DNA of 64,000 nucleotides from Allodiplogaster sudhausi (lineage: Eukaryota > Nematoda > Chromadorea > Rhabditida > Diplogasteridae), in NCBI GenBank assembly GCA_945643635.1, contig CALZFC010000035.1:4232501-4296500 (forward strand), written 5' to 3'. Shown piece after piece: positions 56,005 to 64,000 of the stretch. Below the pieces are notes generated by a model that searched no databases, was not told where the DNA came from, and saw only the letters and a list, made by a program, of their open reading frames with translations. The translations under genes were made by a program, and so were the position numbers. Numbering within the stretch: the first letter of the stretch is position 1; every line of letters starts with the position of its first letter.

Positions 56005-56627
56005 TCACTTTCTGCCAAAGATACTGCGGCCTTCGTCAGGGAAGATGATCTCGAGATTGATCTGGCCGATGTTCATGATGCTCTTCGGAATGGTCGAATC
56101 TTGATTGATGTACTTCTTCGGCATCACAAGTTTCACTTTCCGAAGACCAGGCTGAAAAGTATGGCTGCATCGTTCAGTTTTTTTTTCAATTTTTATTTTA
56201 CTATTGTTACATATTTATCACGCCTAAATATATAAGTACTAACAAGGATATCGTCGCAGTCATGGTAGATGTAGAGCTCTGGATCGATTGGGGTGACTTC
56301 CTGGGTAGAACCCTTGATCGAAAAGTGGCCATCGCTGTCCGTATACGCTTCACCAAGAAGGTCATCCGGATCGGGGCCTGGTAGTTTTATTTTATTTATT
56401 TTTTTATTTCGTCAGCTATTATTTTGTCGTTTGAGATAGGGCTTGATGGGCATTAAATAAATAGTGGAAGATGTGCGCTTACCAAAGTCCTTATCGTAGA
56501 GCTTGACTTGGACCTTGGCGGCCGGCTCAGTACCACAGAGAAGACGGCCTTCCACGCCGTAGGCCTGGTCGAGAAGTGCGGATGCAGAGCTGAGGCAGCT
56601 TGCCAAGACGAACACGGCTGACCGCAT
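56005..56627 (-). CDS. Transthyretin-like (TTR family) secreted protein, 3 exons
   Basis: A 141-residue TTR-like protein. Exons 56483-56627 (signal MRSAVFVLASCLSSASA, then YGVEGRLLCGTEPAAKVQVK), 56244-56377 (PDPDDLLGEAYTDSDGHFSI, TPIDPELYIYHDCDD), 56005-56151 (PGLRKVKLVMPKKYINQD, INLEIIFPDEGRSIFGRK). Phases agree. Compared with the copy at 53235 the middle two exons are fused. The two family Cys (LLCG and HDC) are kept. Confidence 0.87.
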
Positions 56628-56639
56628 TACTTACTCAAT

Positions 56640-57590
56640 TACTTACATTATTCATGTCTAACTTTGAGTCACAGTCGTGCAGTTGCGAAATTAAGTGCGA
56701 GAAAGAGCACATCGAATTGAAAAGAACGAACGACCTTTTAGTAAACCAACAGACTTCCTATGTACATACATATATTAATAACATTTATTAACTGGACAAT
56801 CTTAGTAAATGGAAGCAGAGTTTGCATGTATAATAACGGTTAACCGTCAATAGCAGAGCAGTTCCCTAACAAACCGAATGACCAAAGAATAGCAATCGAA
56901 GGTCCTTGCTCCCTTTCCACAGCCTGATCCAGTTTATATCCTGCCACAATTATTTTCCTGCGCCATAATCGCCGTTTTACGGCCTGATTCCTCTCTCTCG
57001 CCAATGCTCTCTCGCCTTTCTGATTAATCTCTCTCTCGTCAGTGTCCTCATACCTTCTCTCTTTCTCCTGCCGCAAAGTTCTTGCCGCTTTTCTCTCAAA
57101 TCTGCTTTCCGTGTTTGTCTCCCTCTCCATAAGTCTACTTTCGCTTTCACATTTCCTCATTTCTGCATGTCTCTACTGTCTCTCTTATCCTTTACTCTAT
57201 AGCTACATACATCTGTCATATTTGCTCTCTCCGTAGTCTCTGTCGTTCTCGCTCACGTTCTCTGCATATAATTGTTCCAACCGCAGCGGCGGCCTCCGCT
57301 CGAATAACTGCTAGCTGTTTAGCGAACATTCATATTTGGATTAGTCATCGTAGCCTCCGGTCTATTGCTCACTTTTCCTTCCTGAGTCATCCTTGTGTAT
57401 TTCTTCAGGAAAACACGGAAAACAAATTATGAGTCATGGAAGGAACGAAATATTTTGATGATGAATAACGGTAGAAGAAAAGTATGACATAACAATATTT
57501 GTTTATTAGTTGTAAAGTATTTCCTCTTAATGGAACAGCACAGATTGAAGAATTAGTGAATTGTTTAGAACGGATTAATGATGAACATAT
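56640..57590. other. Intergenic between TTR genes
   Basis: CT-rich from 56990 to 57260 with no supported coding region. Confidence 0.45.
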
Positions 57591-57600
57591 TGGTAAGTTT

Positions 57601-58413
57601 CTATCCGATAAAATGTCGCTTCTCATTGGTGAACTCGCTTTCGAGGTTAAGAATCCCGATAGGGTAGAATGTCTTCAGCACCTGAGAATTAAGGAACTAA
57701 GTTTACAAAGAGATCTTCTACAATGTCTTCGGAATTGAGTTTTCTTGAGGAAAACACAAAGTAGAAAAGAAAATTGTAAAGACCGTTCCAGAGGCGATGT
57801 ACGATTTCGGAAGGATGATTTTGACCTGTCGGGAGCCCGGCTAAAAGAAAGTGTTAGCACGGTCACCACGCGAGTCAAGTATAGTGAATGTCTATTTCTA
57901 TCCTGCCTTGATGCCGTCATCGCAGTCGTGGTAGATGTAAAGCTCGGGGTCGATTGGGGTAACCTCATTCTCTGTTCCCTAGACAATATATGTATGTTTA
58001 TAGCTGAAAAATCATTTATTTTCAAAAGCTCTCTTCCAAATCCAGCAGACCTGGAGTCTGAAGCTTCCATCTGGTCCCGAATAGACTTCGCCCATGAGAT
58101 CATCGGGTCGGGGCCTAAACAGGGACGACTCTAATAACCAATACCTTCTCGACCTCGAAAAAAATGAATGAGATAAAAATTTTCCTTAAAAATATTCACC
58201 GGTGTCCTTGTCGTAAAGCTTGATGTGAATGCCGCCAGCAGGCTTGAAGCCACACATCAACTGAACTTTGTCAGTACATTACTATATATTATTTAAAAAA
58301 AAACTAATTGGCACTAGAAGAAGACAAACATTACTATTAAATAATAAATGAAATAGACAAATAAAATGTACTTTGCCCTCGACGCCGTATGCTTGAGGGG
58401 GACGCAACGAATC
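57601..58413 (-). pseudogene. TTR-like gene, probably broken
   Basis: Exons in order: 58373-58413 (PPQAYGVEGK), 58200-58260 (LMCGFKPAGGIHIKLYDKDT), 58051-58114 (PDDLMGEVYSGPDGSFRLQ), 57907-57978 (TPIDPELYIYHDCDDGIK, GC donor), 57784-57840 (PGSRQVKIILPKSYIASGT), 57601-57681 (FYPIGILNLESEFTNEK, ends HFIG-stop). No signal-peptide exon is found: the 5' end runs into the duplicated cassette at 58400-58480. The exon at 58051-58114 is one base short for the frame used by its neighbours (CCGAT versus CCGGAT in the 56-kb gene). Either a pseudogene or two sequencing/annotation artefacts. The plus-strand frame at 57499-57738 is a shadow. Confidence 0.6.
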
Positions 58414-58815
58414 TGACCATCTCTTTCGAACTCGGCGGGAATGGTCTTCCAAACTACCGTTAGTCTTAACATTTTCTGTAGAAAAAATCCAGCCTTTGCC
58501 TAATTTTACCTTTTTCTCTTCAAGACTATATTAGAGTACATACGAGTTTGTGTTATTTTTACGCATGATGGAAATGCGAATAAAACCATTGTCATGATTG
58601 CTCAAGTTTTCAGAGTTACCTAATTTTTTTTTTATTCGAAATTTGGGCCAAATTGTTTTGTTTAATATGTTGCCTAACATAATCAAAGTTTGTGGAATTA
58701 ACTTTGAATATGTTGCCTAGTAAGCTTTGTGAGTGCATATAACTTATTCCTTGATTGTCAGGCTGGTTCGCTTCAAGACGCTGACCACGCGACACATCCA
58801 GCTCGGCAAGAGCCC
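58395..58815 (+). pseudogene. Duplicated exon-cassette, copy 1 (inverted relative to the others)
   Basis: On the plus strand, 58400-58462 ends CAAACTACC with a GTTAGT donor and 58762-58815 follows GATTGTCAG with GCTGGTTCGCTTCAAGACGC. The opposite-strand copies at 60240-60330/59812-59880 and 61085-61190/60710-60765 have the same pair. Intervening ACAAACTCGTATG-type sequence is also shared, in inverse orientation. No intact protein is apparent. Confidence 0.45.
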
Positions 58816-58849
58816 TTCTTTCCTTCCTCTCCCCTGCTTTATGTCCCAC

Positions 58850-58852
58850 CCT

Positions 58853-58901
<49 letters not shown>

Positions 58902-58938
58902 TCTCTCTCTCTCTCACTCTCTCTCTCTCTCTCTCTTT
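58850..58938. repeat. (CT)n microsatellite
   Basis: CT run with CACACTCT interruptions immediately after the cassette exon. Confidence 0.9.
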
Positions 58939-59278
58939 GTGTGTGGTCTATCTTGTTTCCGTGTTTTCTTTGTGTTTGGTGAATTGATGAATTTATAAAA
59001 CATCATGATTAATAGATAGACATGCGATGTTGGACAGACTGAAAAGGAAAGAACTAAAGAAAAAAGTATGATTGAGAGAAAAAGCAAAATAAATAGAGAG
59101 ATACAGAGCAGAGAGCTGCTGAACACGTAGCTGGAAGACTGGGATGACGAGATGAGGAGCACAGGTAAGAAATGTAAGAGGCGGAGCGGAGGAAGCAGGC
59201 TATGAAATTAAAGGGCGCGACTTGCCATCCGAAGACATTCCAAGGTGAAATTTTGTGAAATCTTTCACGCAAAAGTGA

Positions 59279-59348
59279 CCTTCACGAGGCGGATTCGAAC
59301 CCTGCTAGACTGCGCACGTCAGTGAGACGCTAACCTTCACACTACACG
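59279..59348 (-). other. tRNA-like sequence
   Basis: The minus strand reads TGTGAAGGTTAGCGTCTCAC (A-box-like D-arm) and AGGGTTCGAATCCGCC (canonical B-box and T-loop). The putative anticodon loop CTCACTG has a pyrimidine at position 37 and the acceptor stem does not close. Probably a pseudo-tRNA or SINE head. Confidence 0.45.
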
Positions 59349-59514
59349 TTCTAACGACCGGCTGAACACTTACTCATAGAAACTGCTTCCTAGTGTTATC
59401 GGAAACATCCTCACAACCAGCTAGCATTCCACAATGGAGAGTGATTTCCACCGTGATCATCTACACGCGCTAATGGAACTTTTATCTATTACTTGAACTC
59501 ATTGTCCAGTGCTA

Positions 59515-59640
59515 TTTCTTTATCTTTCTCTCTCTTTCTATCTTTCTCTCTTTTTCTCTCTCTCTCTCTCTCTCTCGCTTTCTCTTCTTCTGCTGCATCT
59601 TGCTCTCTCTCTCATTCTCTCCATCTTCCTATCCTCTCCC
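59515..59640. repeat. (CT)n-rich tract
   Basis: CTTT/CTCT repeats next to the cassette copy at 59812. Confidence 0.85.
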
Positions 59641-59811
59641 TCTATCTTGTTTCTATCTAATCCCTCTTTCCTTACGGCTTGTCTATCTAATGTGCACTTG
59701 TGTAGAGTGAATGGTAAAGAAGCAGAGGTACTGAAGAGTTTTTTCAATCACTTAAAATCTAAATAGTTCAGAAAATATTTCCGTTACAACGCCCTTTACA
59801 GGACAAAGGAG

Positions 59812-60330
59812 AGTAAGGGCAGGAGGACTGTTGCCGAGCTGCAAGTGCCGTGTGGTCAGTGTCTTCGGAAGCGAACCAGCCTGACATTCAAGGAATAAGT
59901 TAGGTGCACTCACAATCAGCTATTTCAGAATTTACCTAATAATACTTGAGTAGAAACTCGAGCCAAACTGGAGCATTTTGTAATTTGAATTAAAATCCTC
60001 ATAATAAGGACATATATTTTACTTATTGGGCAAACAAATCTTACTAGGCAACTAATTAGACAAAAAAATTGGCTCGAATTTCGACCAAGCAAAAAGTTAG
60101 GCTAATTCTGAAAACTAGAGCAACCATAAGAATGTTTTAGACGCATTTCCGTAAAAGTAGCACAAACTCGTATGCACTAGAGTATAATCTTGAAGAGAAA
60201 AAAAAGTAAAATCATGTGAAGGCAAACGGTTGCGAAGAGTTATGATAAAGGAAGATTATTTATAGAAAATGTGAAGACTAACGGTAGTTTTCGAGGTGGT
60301 CAGATGTTCAGCTTCCTTGGCTGGGGCAGA
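59812..60330 (-). pseudogene. Duplicated exon-cassette, copy 2
   Basis: The exon pair at 60330-60285 (ends AAAACTACC then GTTAGT) and 59880-59812 (after AATGTCAG: GCTGGTTCGCTTCCGAAGAC). The frame equivalent to copy 3 meets a stop after VVCPSQGS. The intron shares the GCACAAACTCGTATGCACTAG-type block with copy 1. Confidence 0.4.
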
Positions 60331-60709
60331 CAACGATCTCCTTGGTAAGACTGGATGCGACCCTTCAAAAAGTCAATCAGAGAACTCACTTAAGAAAAAA
60401 TTATGGTAATTGAAATGAAAGATTCATACCGAATAACTGATAATCGCTCTAGTATTCTGCCTTTATTAGTTAGCTTCAAATAAAAGTTAATAAACTTATC
60501 TTACGCTTAGCTACAGTAATCAAGCACACAGTACAGTAATCCTCTGAAAGTGAATGTTTAATATTTTCAATGAGTATACTTTAAGGATCAATATAAGTTA
60601 AAACCTAAGGACTTACAAGTAATTCGCAGAGTGTTGGGAGGGAAGGAGAGAGCGGCAGGCAGATTGGGAGAGAGAGAGAGAGATATGGGCGGAGGTAGGG
60701 AAGGAGGAC

Positions 60710-61640
60710 TCTAGTCAAGCTGCAGTTGCCGAGTCATCAGCGTCCTCCGAAGCAGAACTAGCCTGACAGCAAAGAAATAAGTTATGGGCAACCATAAAAA
60801 CAATCTAGTACTCAGTCTAAAAGGCATTCAATCAATCATTCTACTGACAAAACCAAATTTTAACCTTTTCATATTTCATTTTCCCCGTGCATAACAGAAA
60901 TATGAAATTGAAGAAAAAATATGCTAAAAACAAGCAAAGGCGTTTTCAAGGATTTGTTAGATGAAAAGGTGTAACAGCAACTTTAGATGTAAGTTATGCC
61001 AACAAGCAGATATGATTTGTGAAGATTACACATAATTTATATACCTTGTGCTGTGATAAAAAAAGAAATGTCAGAACTAACGGTAGGTTGTCCACTCGAG
61101 GCGAGTCTGTCCGCGATGTTCACATTTCTGGCACTGGCGGACTACGACCTCCTTGCAACCATCAAACTGGAGGTGATCCTTCAAAAAGAGGAATCTAAGA
61201 AGTAATTCAACAAATTAATAAGTAGAAGCTTCAAATAAATGCAAACAAACTTATATACCGCTTGAACACCTACCGTAATCCAATATACCATACTATCCAG
61301 CATACAGTAATCCGACAAGAAAATGAATGATCAGCACTTTTGATGACTTTGATTTAAGGAAAATTTTAATTTAAAAAGTCCCGACTGACATGAAGTTTGT
61401 CGGGGCAAACAGTTCGGCCACGGCGTTCAGGTTCACTTTCTCGGCGGCATTCGAGGCCGGGCCTAGCCATCCATCATTCTCGCAGCAAAACACGGCAACA
61501 ACGAATTCGAAATCATTCATGAGTGAGCTAACATCTTTTAACCATGATGCAATATCCTCAATTGCACATTGTAGTGGCGAAACCAATGCTGAACAAGGTC
61601 TGGTTCCAGCCCGGGGGAGGTGGGGCACAGACATAAAAAT
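60710..61640 (-). CDS. Exon-cassette family, best-preserved copy (function unknown)
   Basis: The exon at 61190-61085 reads DHLQFDGCKEVVVRQCQKCE then HRGQTRLEWTTY and ends ACC/GTTAGT. The next exon after GCTGTCAG near 60767 would give an immediate stop (R-stop) in this phase. An upstream stretch at 61510-61384 (FVVAVFCCENDGWLGPASNA, AAEKVNLNAVAELFAPTNF, then a GTCAGT donor) may be an earlier exon. Cysteine-containing; no family recognised; start not found. Confidence 0.35.
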
Positions 61641-62590
61641 GTCTTTTTCAATTAAAATACACACATTTAATGGAGAAATGTCCTTTTTTCACGGCAAAAA
61701 GCTCTCTCATAGGTCAAACGATTCTGATCAGGCTGGGGGGGGGGGTTCAACACGGCGCATTCACCGACCTTGTTCAGCACTGGGTCAAATAAATCTATTC
61801 AAACAGCAATACTTTTTTGAGAAAGCACAAAAGTAATTTACTTCAATTCCCTCAGTCAGCATAGCTGCAGCGGAAAAAAATTACGATGGGAAACAATTGG
61901 AGTTTAAAAGGAAACAAAAAACGACAATAAATGAAATGAAACGCAGCAAACCGTGAGCAGCGCGAATTGTCTGGGAAGTTGTGCGCGCTTCCCAAGCACA
62001 CGAAGCGGTGAGGGAGAGGCGCCGATGCAGCTGCTTGAAGTATCAATAGAATGGTAATAAAATACACTTCACATACTTGAAGGATCAAGCATGGTTGTTG
62101 CGACAAGACGGATCAAAAACAAATCGACAAGTACAGCACTTTCCCGGAGATGGTTACCAACATTCCGGGTGATACTGGCTGCTATATCACGTACTCATAC
62201 TAACTATTTAGAAGAAACCACAAAAACAACGACGGAACTAGCGAAACACCAGCAATCATTTCGAAAATGCTGCTTGGTTTTATGATTCCGAAGTGTCGTT
62301 TATTTGGTGTATTTCATTGTTTAAGTGAGTAGTGTAAACTCAAATGCCGTTTATTAGTGCATTTACCACTTGATTTATTTTATGAAATAAAGTTGAAATT
62401 TACATTTTAGGACATTGTGTGCTGTGTGTGGAAGAAAATGGCGATTCGAAAAAGGTATAGATCTGTATATTTGGTGGCCTGCACATCGAGATATTTCTTG
62501 CGTACCATTTGGAACATTGCGCGCGCTGCGGTACAAATCGGCCACTTTGGCGGTACATCACTGTAGATGAAAATCATCATGCGTAACAAA
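61640..62590. other. Intergenic, no gene seen
   Basis: AT-rich with a G9 run at 61737-61745. The tract before the tRNA array has no supported coding region. Confidence 0.4.
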
Positions 62591-62594
62591 ACTT

Positions 62595-62676
62595 CGATCA
62601 GGATGAGATTCAAACTCACGCGGGAAATTCCCATTGGATTAGCAGTCCAACGCCTTAACCACTCTGCCACCTGATC
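62595..62676 (-). tRNA. tRNA-Ser(GCU), slightly degenerate copy
   Basis: 82 bases, acceptor GATCAGG/CCTGATC plus G discriminator, anticodon loop CTGCTAA (GCU). The T-loop reads TTTGAAT instead of TTCGAAT (C56 changed) and the D-arm has GGCAGAG instead of GGCCGAG, so it may be non-functional. Confidence 0.7.
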
Positions 62677-62753
62677 AGACAACACTGTAAAGAATGCGGT
62701 ATTAACTCCGTATTCACTGTCGATTATGGGGGAATGAATTTTCGAATAGATGT

Positions 62754-62835
62754 GCAGCGATTTCCGCGTAGTTAAGGAGTTGGACTTGAAATCCAATGGG
62801 CATTGCCCGCGTAGGTTCGAACCCTGCTCGCTGCG
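62754..62835 (+). pseudogene. tRNA-Ser(UGA) pseudogene copy 1
   Basis: Anticodon loop CTTGAAA and acceptor GCAGCGA/TCGCTGC are kept, but the A-box is TTTCCGCGTAGTTAAGG instead of TGTCCGAGTGGTTAAGG, changing the conserved A14 and G19. Confidence 0.65.
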
Positions 62836-62888
62836 GATCTTTTTGAAAATCATGTCGATTAAGGGGGTATGAATTTTCGAATAGTTGT

Positions 62889-62962
62889 GGAGCGATTTCC
62901 GAGTAGTTAAGGTGTAGACACTTGAAATCCAGCCCGCGTAGACTGGAACCCTGCACTCTGCG
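62889..62962 (+). pseudogene. tRNA-Ser(UGA) pseudogene copy 2
   Basis: Recognisable by GAGCGATTTCCGAGTAGTTA and CACTTGAAATCCAG, but the variable arm is deleted (about 74 bases remain) and the T-loop is changed to GACTGGAACC. Confidence 0.65.
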
Positions 62963-63059
62963 GATCTTTTAAAAAAATATTTATGAAACACTGCAAACAA
63001 TGCGGTCTCAACTCCGTATTCACTGTCGATTAAGGGGGTATGAATTTTCAAATAGATGA

Positions 63060-63141
63060 GCAGCGATTTCCGCGTAGTTAAGGTGTTGGACTTGAAATCC
63101 AATGGGCATTGCCCGCGTATGTTCGAACCCTGCTCGCTGCG
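63060..63141 (+). pseudogene. tRNA-Ser(UGA) pseudogene copy 3
   Basis: Same A-box damage (TTTCCGCGTAGTTAAGG) as copy 1, with intact B-box GTTCGAACCC, anticodon loop and acceptor ends. Confidence 0.65.
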
Positions 63142-63200
63142 GATCTTTTTGAAAATAATGTAAATAAATTAGATAAAAATAATCATGCGTAACAAAACTT

Positions 63201-63282
63201 CGATCAGGATGAGATCCGAACTCACGCGGGAAATTCCCATTGGATTAGCAGTCCAACGCCTTAACCACTCGGCCACCTGATC
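63201..63282 (-). tRNA. tRNA-Ser(GCU), T-loop variant
   Basis: 82 bases, acceptor and anticodon arms intact. The T-loop is TTCGGAT (A58 to G). A 33-bp piece containing the first ~27 bases of the gene is tandemly duplicated just upstream of its 5' end (63283-63321). Confidence 0.75.
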
Positions 63283-63450
63283 AGACAAACGCCTTAACCA
63301 CTCGGCCACCTGATCAGACAATGTCCAACAAAGACAAAAAGAGTTTGTCTTTTGCCTGCTATGCTCCATATTCATGAAACACTGCAAACAATGCGGTCTC
63401 AACTCCGTATTCACTGTCGATTTAGGGGGTTTGAATTTTTGTATAGATGA

Positions 63451-63532
63451 GCAGCGATGTCCGAGTGGTTAAGGAGTTGGACTTGAAATCCAATGGGCAT
63501 TGCCCGCATATGTTCGAACCCTGCTCGCTGCG
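63451..63532 (+). tRNA. tRNA-Ser(UGA), intact
   Basis: 82 bases: acceptor GCAGCGA/TCGCTGC with G discriminator, A-box TCCGAGTGGTTAAGG, anticodon stem TTGGA/TCCAA with loop CTTGAAA (UGA), long class II variable arm, B-box GTTCGAACC, and a TTTTT terminator at 63537-63541. Decodes UCA. No intron. Confidence 0.92.
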
Positions 63533-63591
63533 GATCTTTTTGAAAATAATGTAAATAAATTAGATGAAAATAATCATGCGTAACAAAACTT

Positions 63592-63673
63592 CGATCAGGA
63601 TGAGATTCGAACTCACGCGGGAAATTCCCATTGAATTAGCAGTCCAACGCCTTAACCACTCGGCCACCTGATC
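63592..63673 (-). tRNA. tRNA-Ser(GCU), intact
   Basis: 82 bases, acceptor GATCAGG/CCTGATC, A-box GGCCGAGTGGTTAAGG, anticodon loop CTGCTAA (GCU), B-box GTTCGAATC. One G-T wobble in the anticodon stem. Class II variable arm. A partial 5' duplicate follows to 63711. Confidence 0.88.
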
Positions 63674-63840
63674 AGACAAACGCCTTAACCACTCTGCCAC
63701 CTGATCAGACAATTTCCAACAAAGACAAAAAGAGTTTGTCTTTTGCCTGCTATGCTCCATATTCATGAAACACTGCAAACAATGCGGTCTCAACTCCGTA
63801 TTCACTGTCGATTTAGGGGTTTGAATTTTTGTATAGATAT

Positions 63841-63922
63841 GCAGCGATGTCCGAGTGGTTAAGGAGTTGGACTTGAAATCCAATGGGCATTGCCCGCATA
63901 TGTTCGAACCCTGCTCGCTGCG
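63841..63922 (+). tRNA. tRNA-Ser(UGA), intact
   Basis: Identical over its 82 bases to the gene at 63451, in the next ~390-bp repeat unit, with the same TTTTT terminator. Confidence 0.92.
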
Positions 63923-63981
63923 GATCTTTTTGAAAATAATGTAAATAAATTAGATGAAAATAATCATGCGTAACAAAACTT

Positions 63982-64000
63982 CGATCAGGATGAGATTCGA
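63982..64000 (-). tRNA. tRNA-Ser(GCU), cut by window end
   Basis: 3' end of the next array unit (CGATCAGGATGAGATTCGA on the plus strand); the rest lies beyond the window. Confidence 0.8.

Larger units (their letters stand above)
62575..64000. repeat. ~390-bp tandem array of inverted tRNA-Ser pairs
   Basis: Spacing between successive GCU genes is 391 then 390 bases, and between the last two UGA genes 390 bases. Shared spacer blocks are GCAAACAATGCGGTCTCAAC, CCGTATTCACTGTCGATT and GAGTTTGTCTTTTGCCTGCT. The first unit is longer (606 bases) and contains the three damaged UGA copies. The array continues past 64000. Confidence 0.9.

Noticed and set aside
57499..57738. 79-residue plus-strand ORF with plausible helical composition
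   Set aside because: The minus strand here carries the terminal TTR exon (FYPIGILNLESEF) with clean acceptor and stop, homologous to 44524-44604.
62407..63883. ORFs of 80-231 residues across the tRNA array
   Set aside because: They are read through tRNA genes and their spacers in repeated units, not protein genes.

Overview
The window looks like nuclear DNA of a nematode. The genes are split by short GT-AG introns plus a few GC-AG introns. They include nematode transthyretin-like (TTR) secreted proteins, a nematode-type SLC17 transporter, a tandem-repeat galectin and ShKT-domain secreted proteins. Short genes have polypyrimidine/TTCAG acceptors a few bases before the ATG, as expected for trans-spliced or 5'-UTR-spliced nematode genes. 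The DNA is AT-rich outside exons and very rich in (GA)n/(CT)n tracts. I could not assign a genus. All gene models were made by eye from splice signals, reading frame and family resemblance.

Layout. 0.7-6.7 kb: a 13-exon SLC17-type transporter on the minus strand, whose introns hold microsatellites and two TTAA-flanked MITEs. 7-28 kb: a rearranged cluster of inverted and direct duplications built around tiny secreted peptide genes (five intact, one pseudogene, several promoter-only or exon-only relics). These genes share a near-constant signal peptide and have a 13-17 residue mature part that is different in every copy and ends in a Cys-x(5-8)-Cys ring. A noncoding module lies 0.3-1.1 kb upstream of four of these units, always in the same orientation relative to the unit. 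Interspersed are a 2.66-kb palindromic TTAA-flanked element between the TATA box and ATG of one peptide gene, a TA-flanked long-TIR element, and a complete tandem-repeat galectin gene (17.4-19.0 kb). 28.5-30.3 kb: a six-exon secreted ten-cysteine protein. 31-38 kb: GA microsatellites, repeated GAATGTTC/GAACATTC palindromes, scattered exons of an unrecognised cysteine-rich gene and a small reverse-transcriptase scrap. 38.4-41.2 kb: exons of an unrecognised gene. 41.3-44.05 kb: two tandem paralogous two-domain ShKT proteins with Pro-Ser tails. 44.5-44.9 kb: a TTR relic. 46.95-51.5 kb: a nearly full-length CR1-like non-LTR retrotransposon with three visible lesions. 53.2-58.4 kb: two intact TTR genes and one damaged TTR gene, with another long inverted-repeat element between them. 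58.4-61.6 kb: a duplicated, decaying exon cassette family. 62.6-64.0 kb: a tandem array of oppositely oriented tRNA-Ser(GCU) and tRNA-Ser(UGA) genes that runs off the window.

Overall, most identifiable products are small secreted or extracellular proteins in local duplicate clusters, and several repeat insertions lie inside those duplications. The best candidate for an undescribed system is the peptide family at 7-28 kb.
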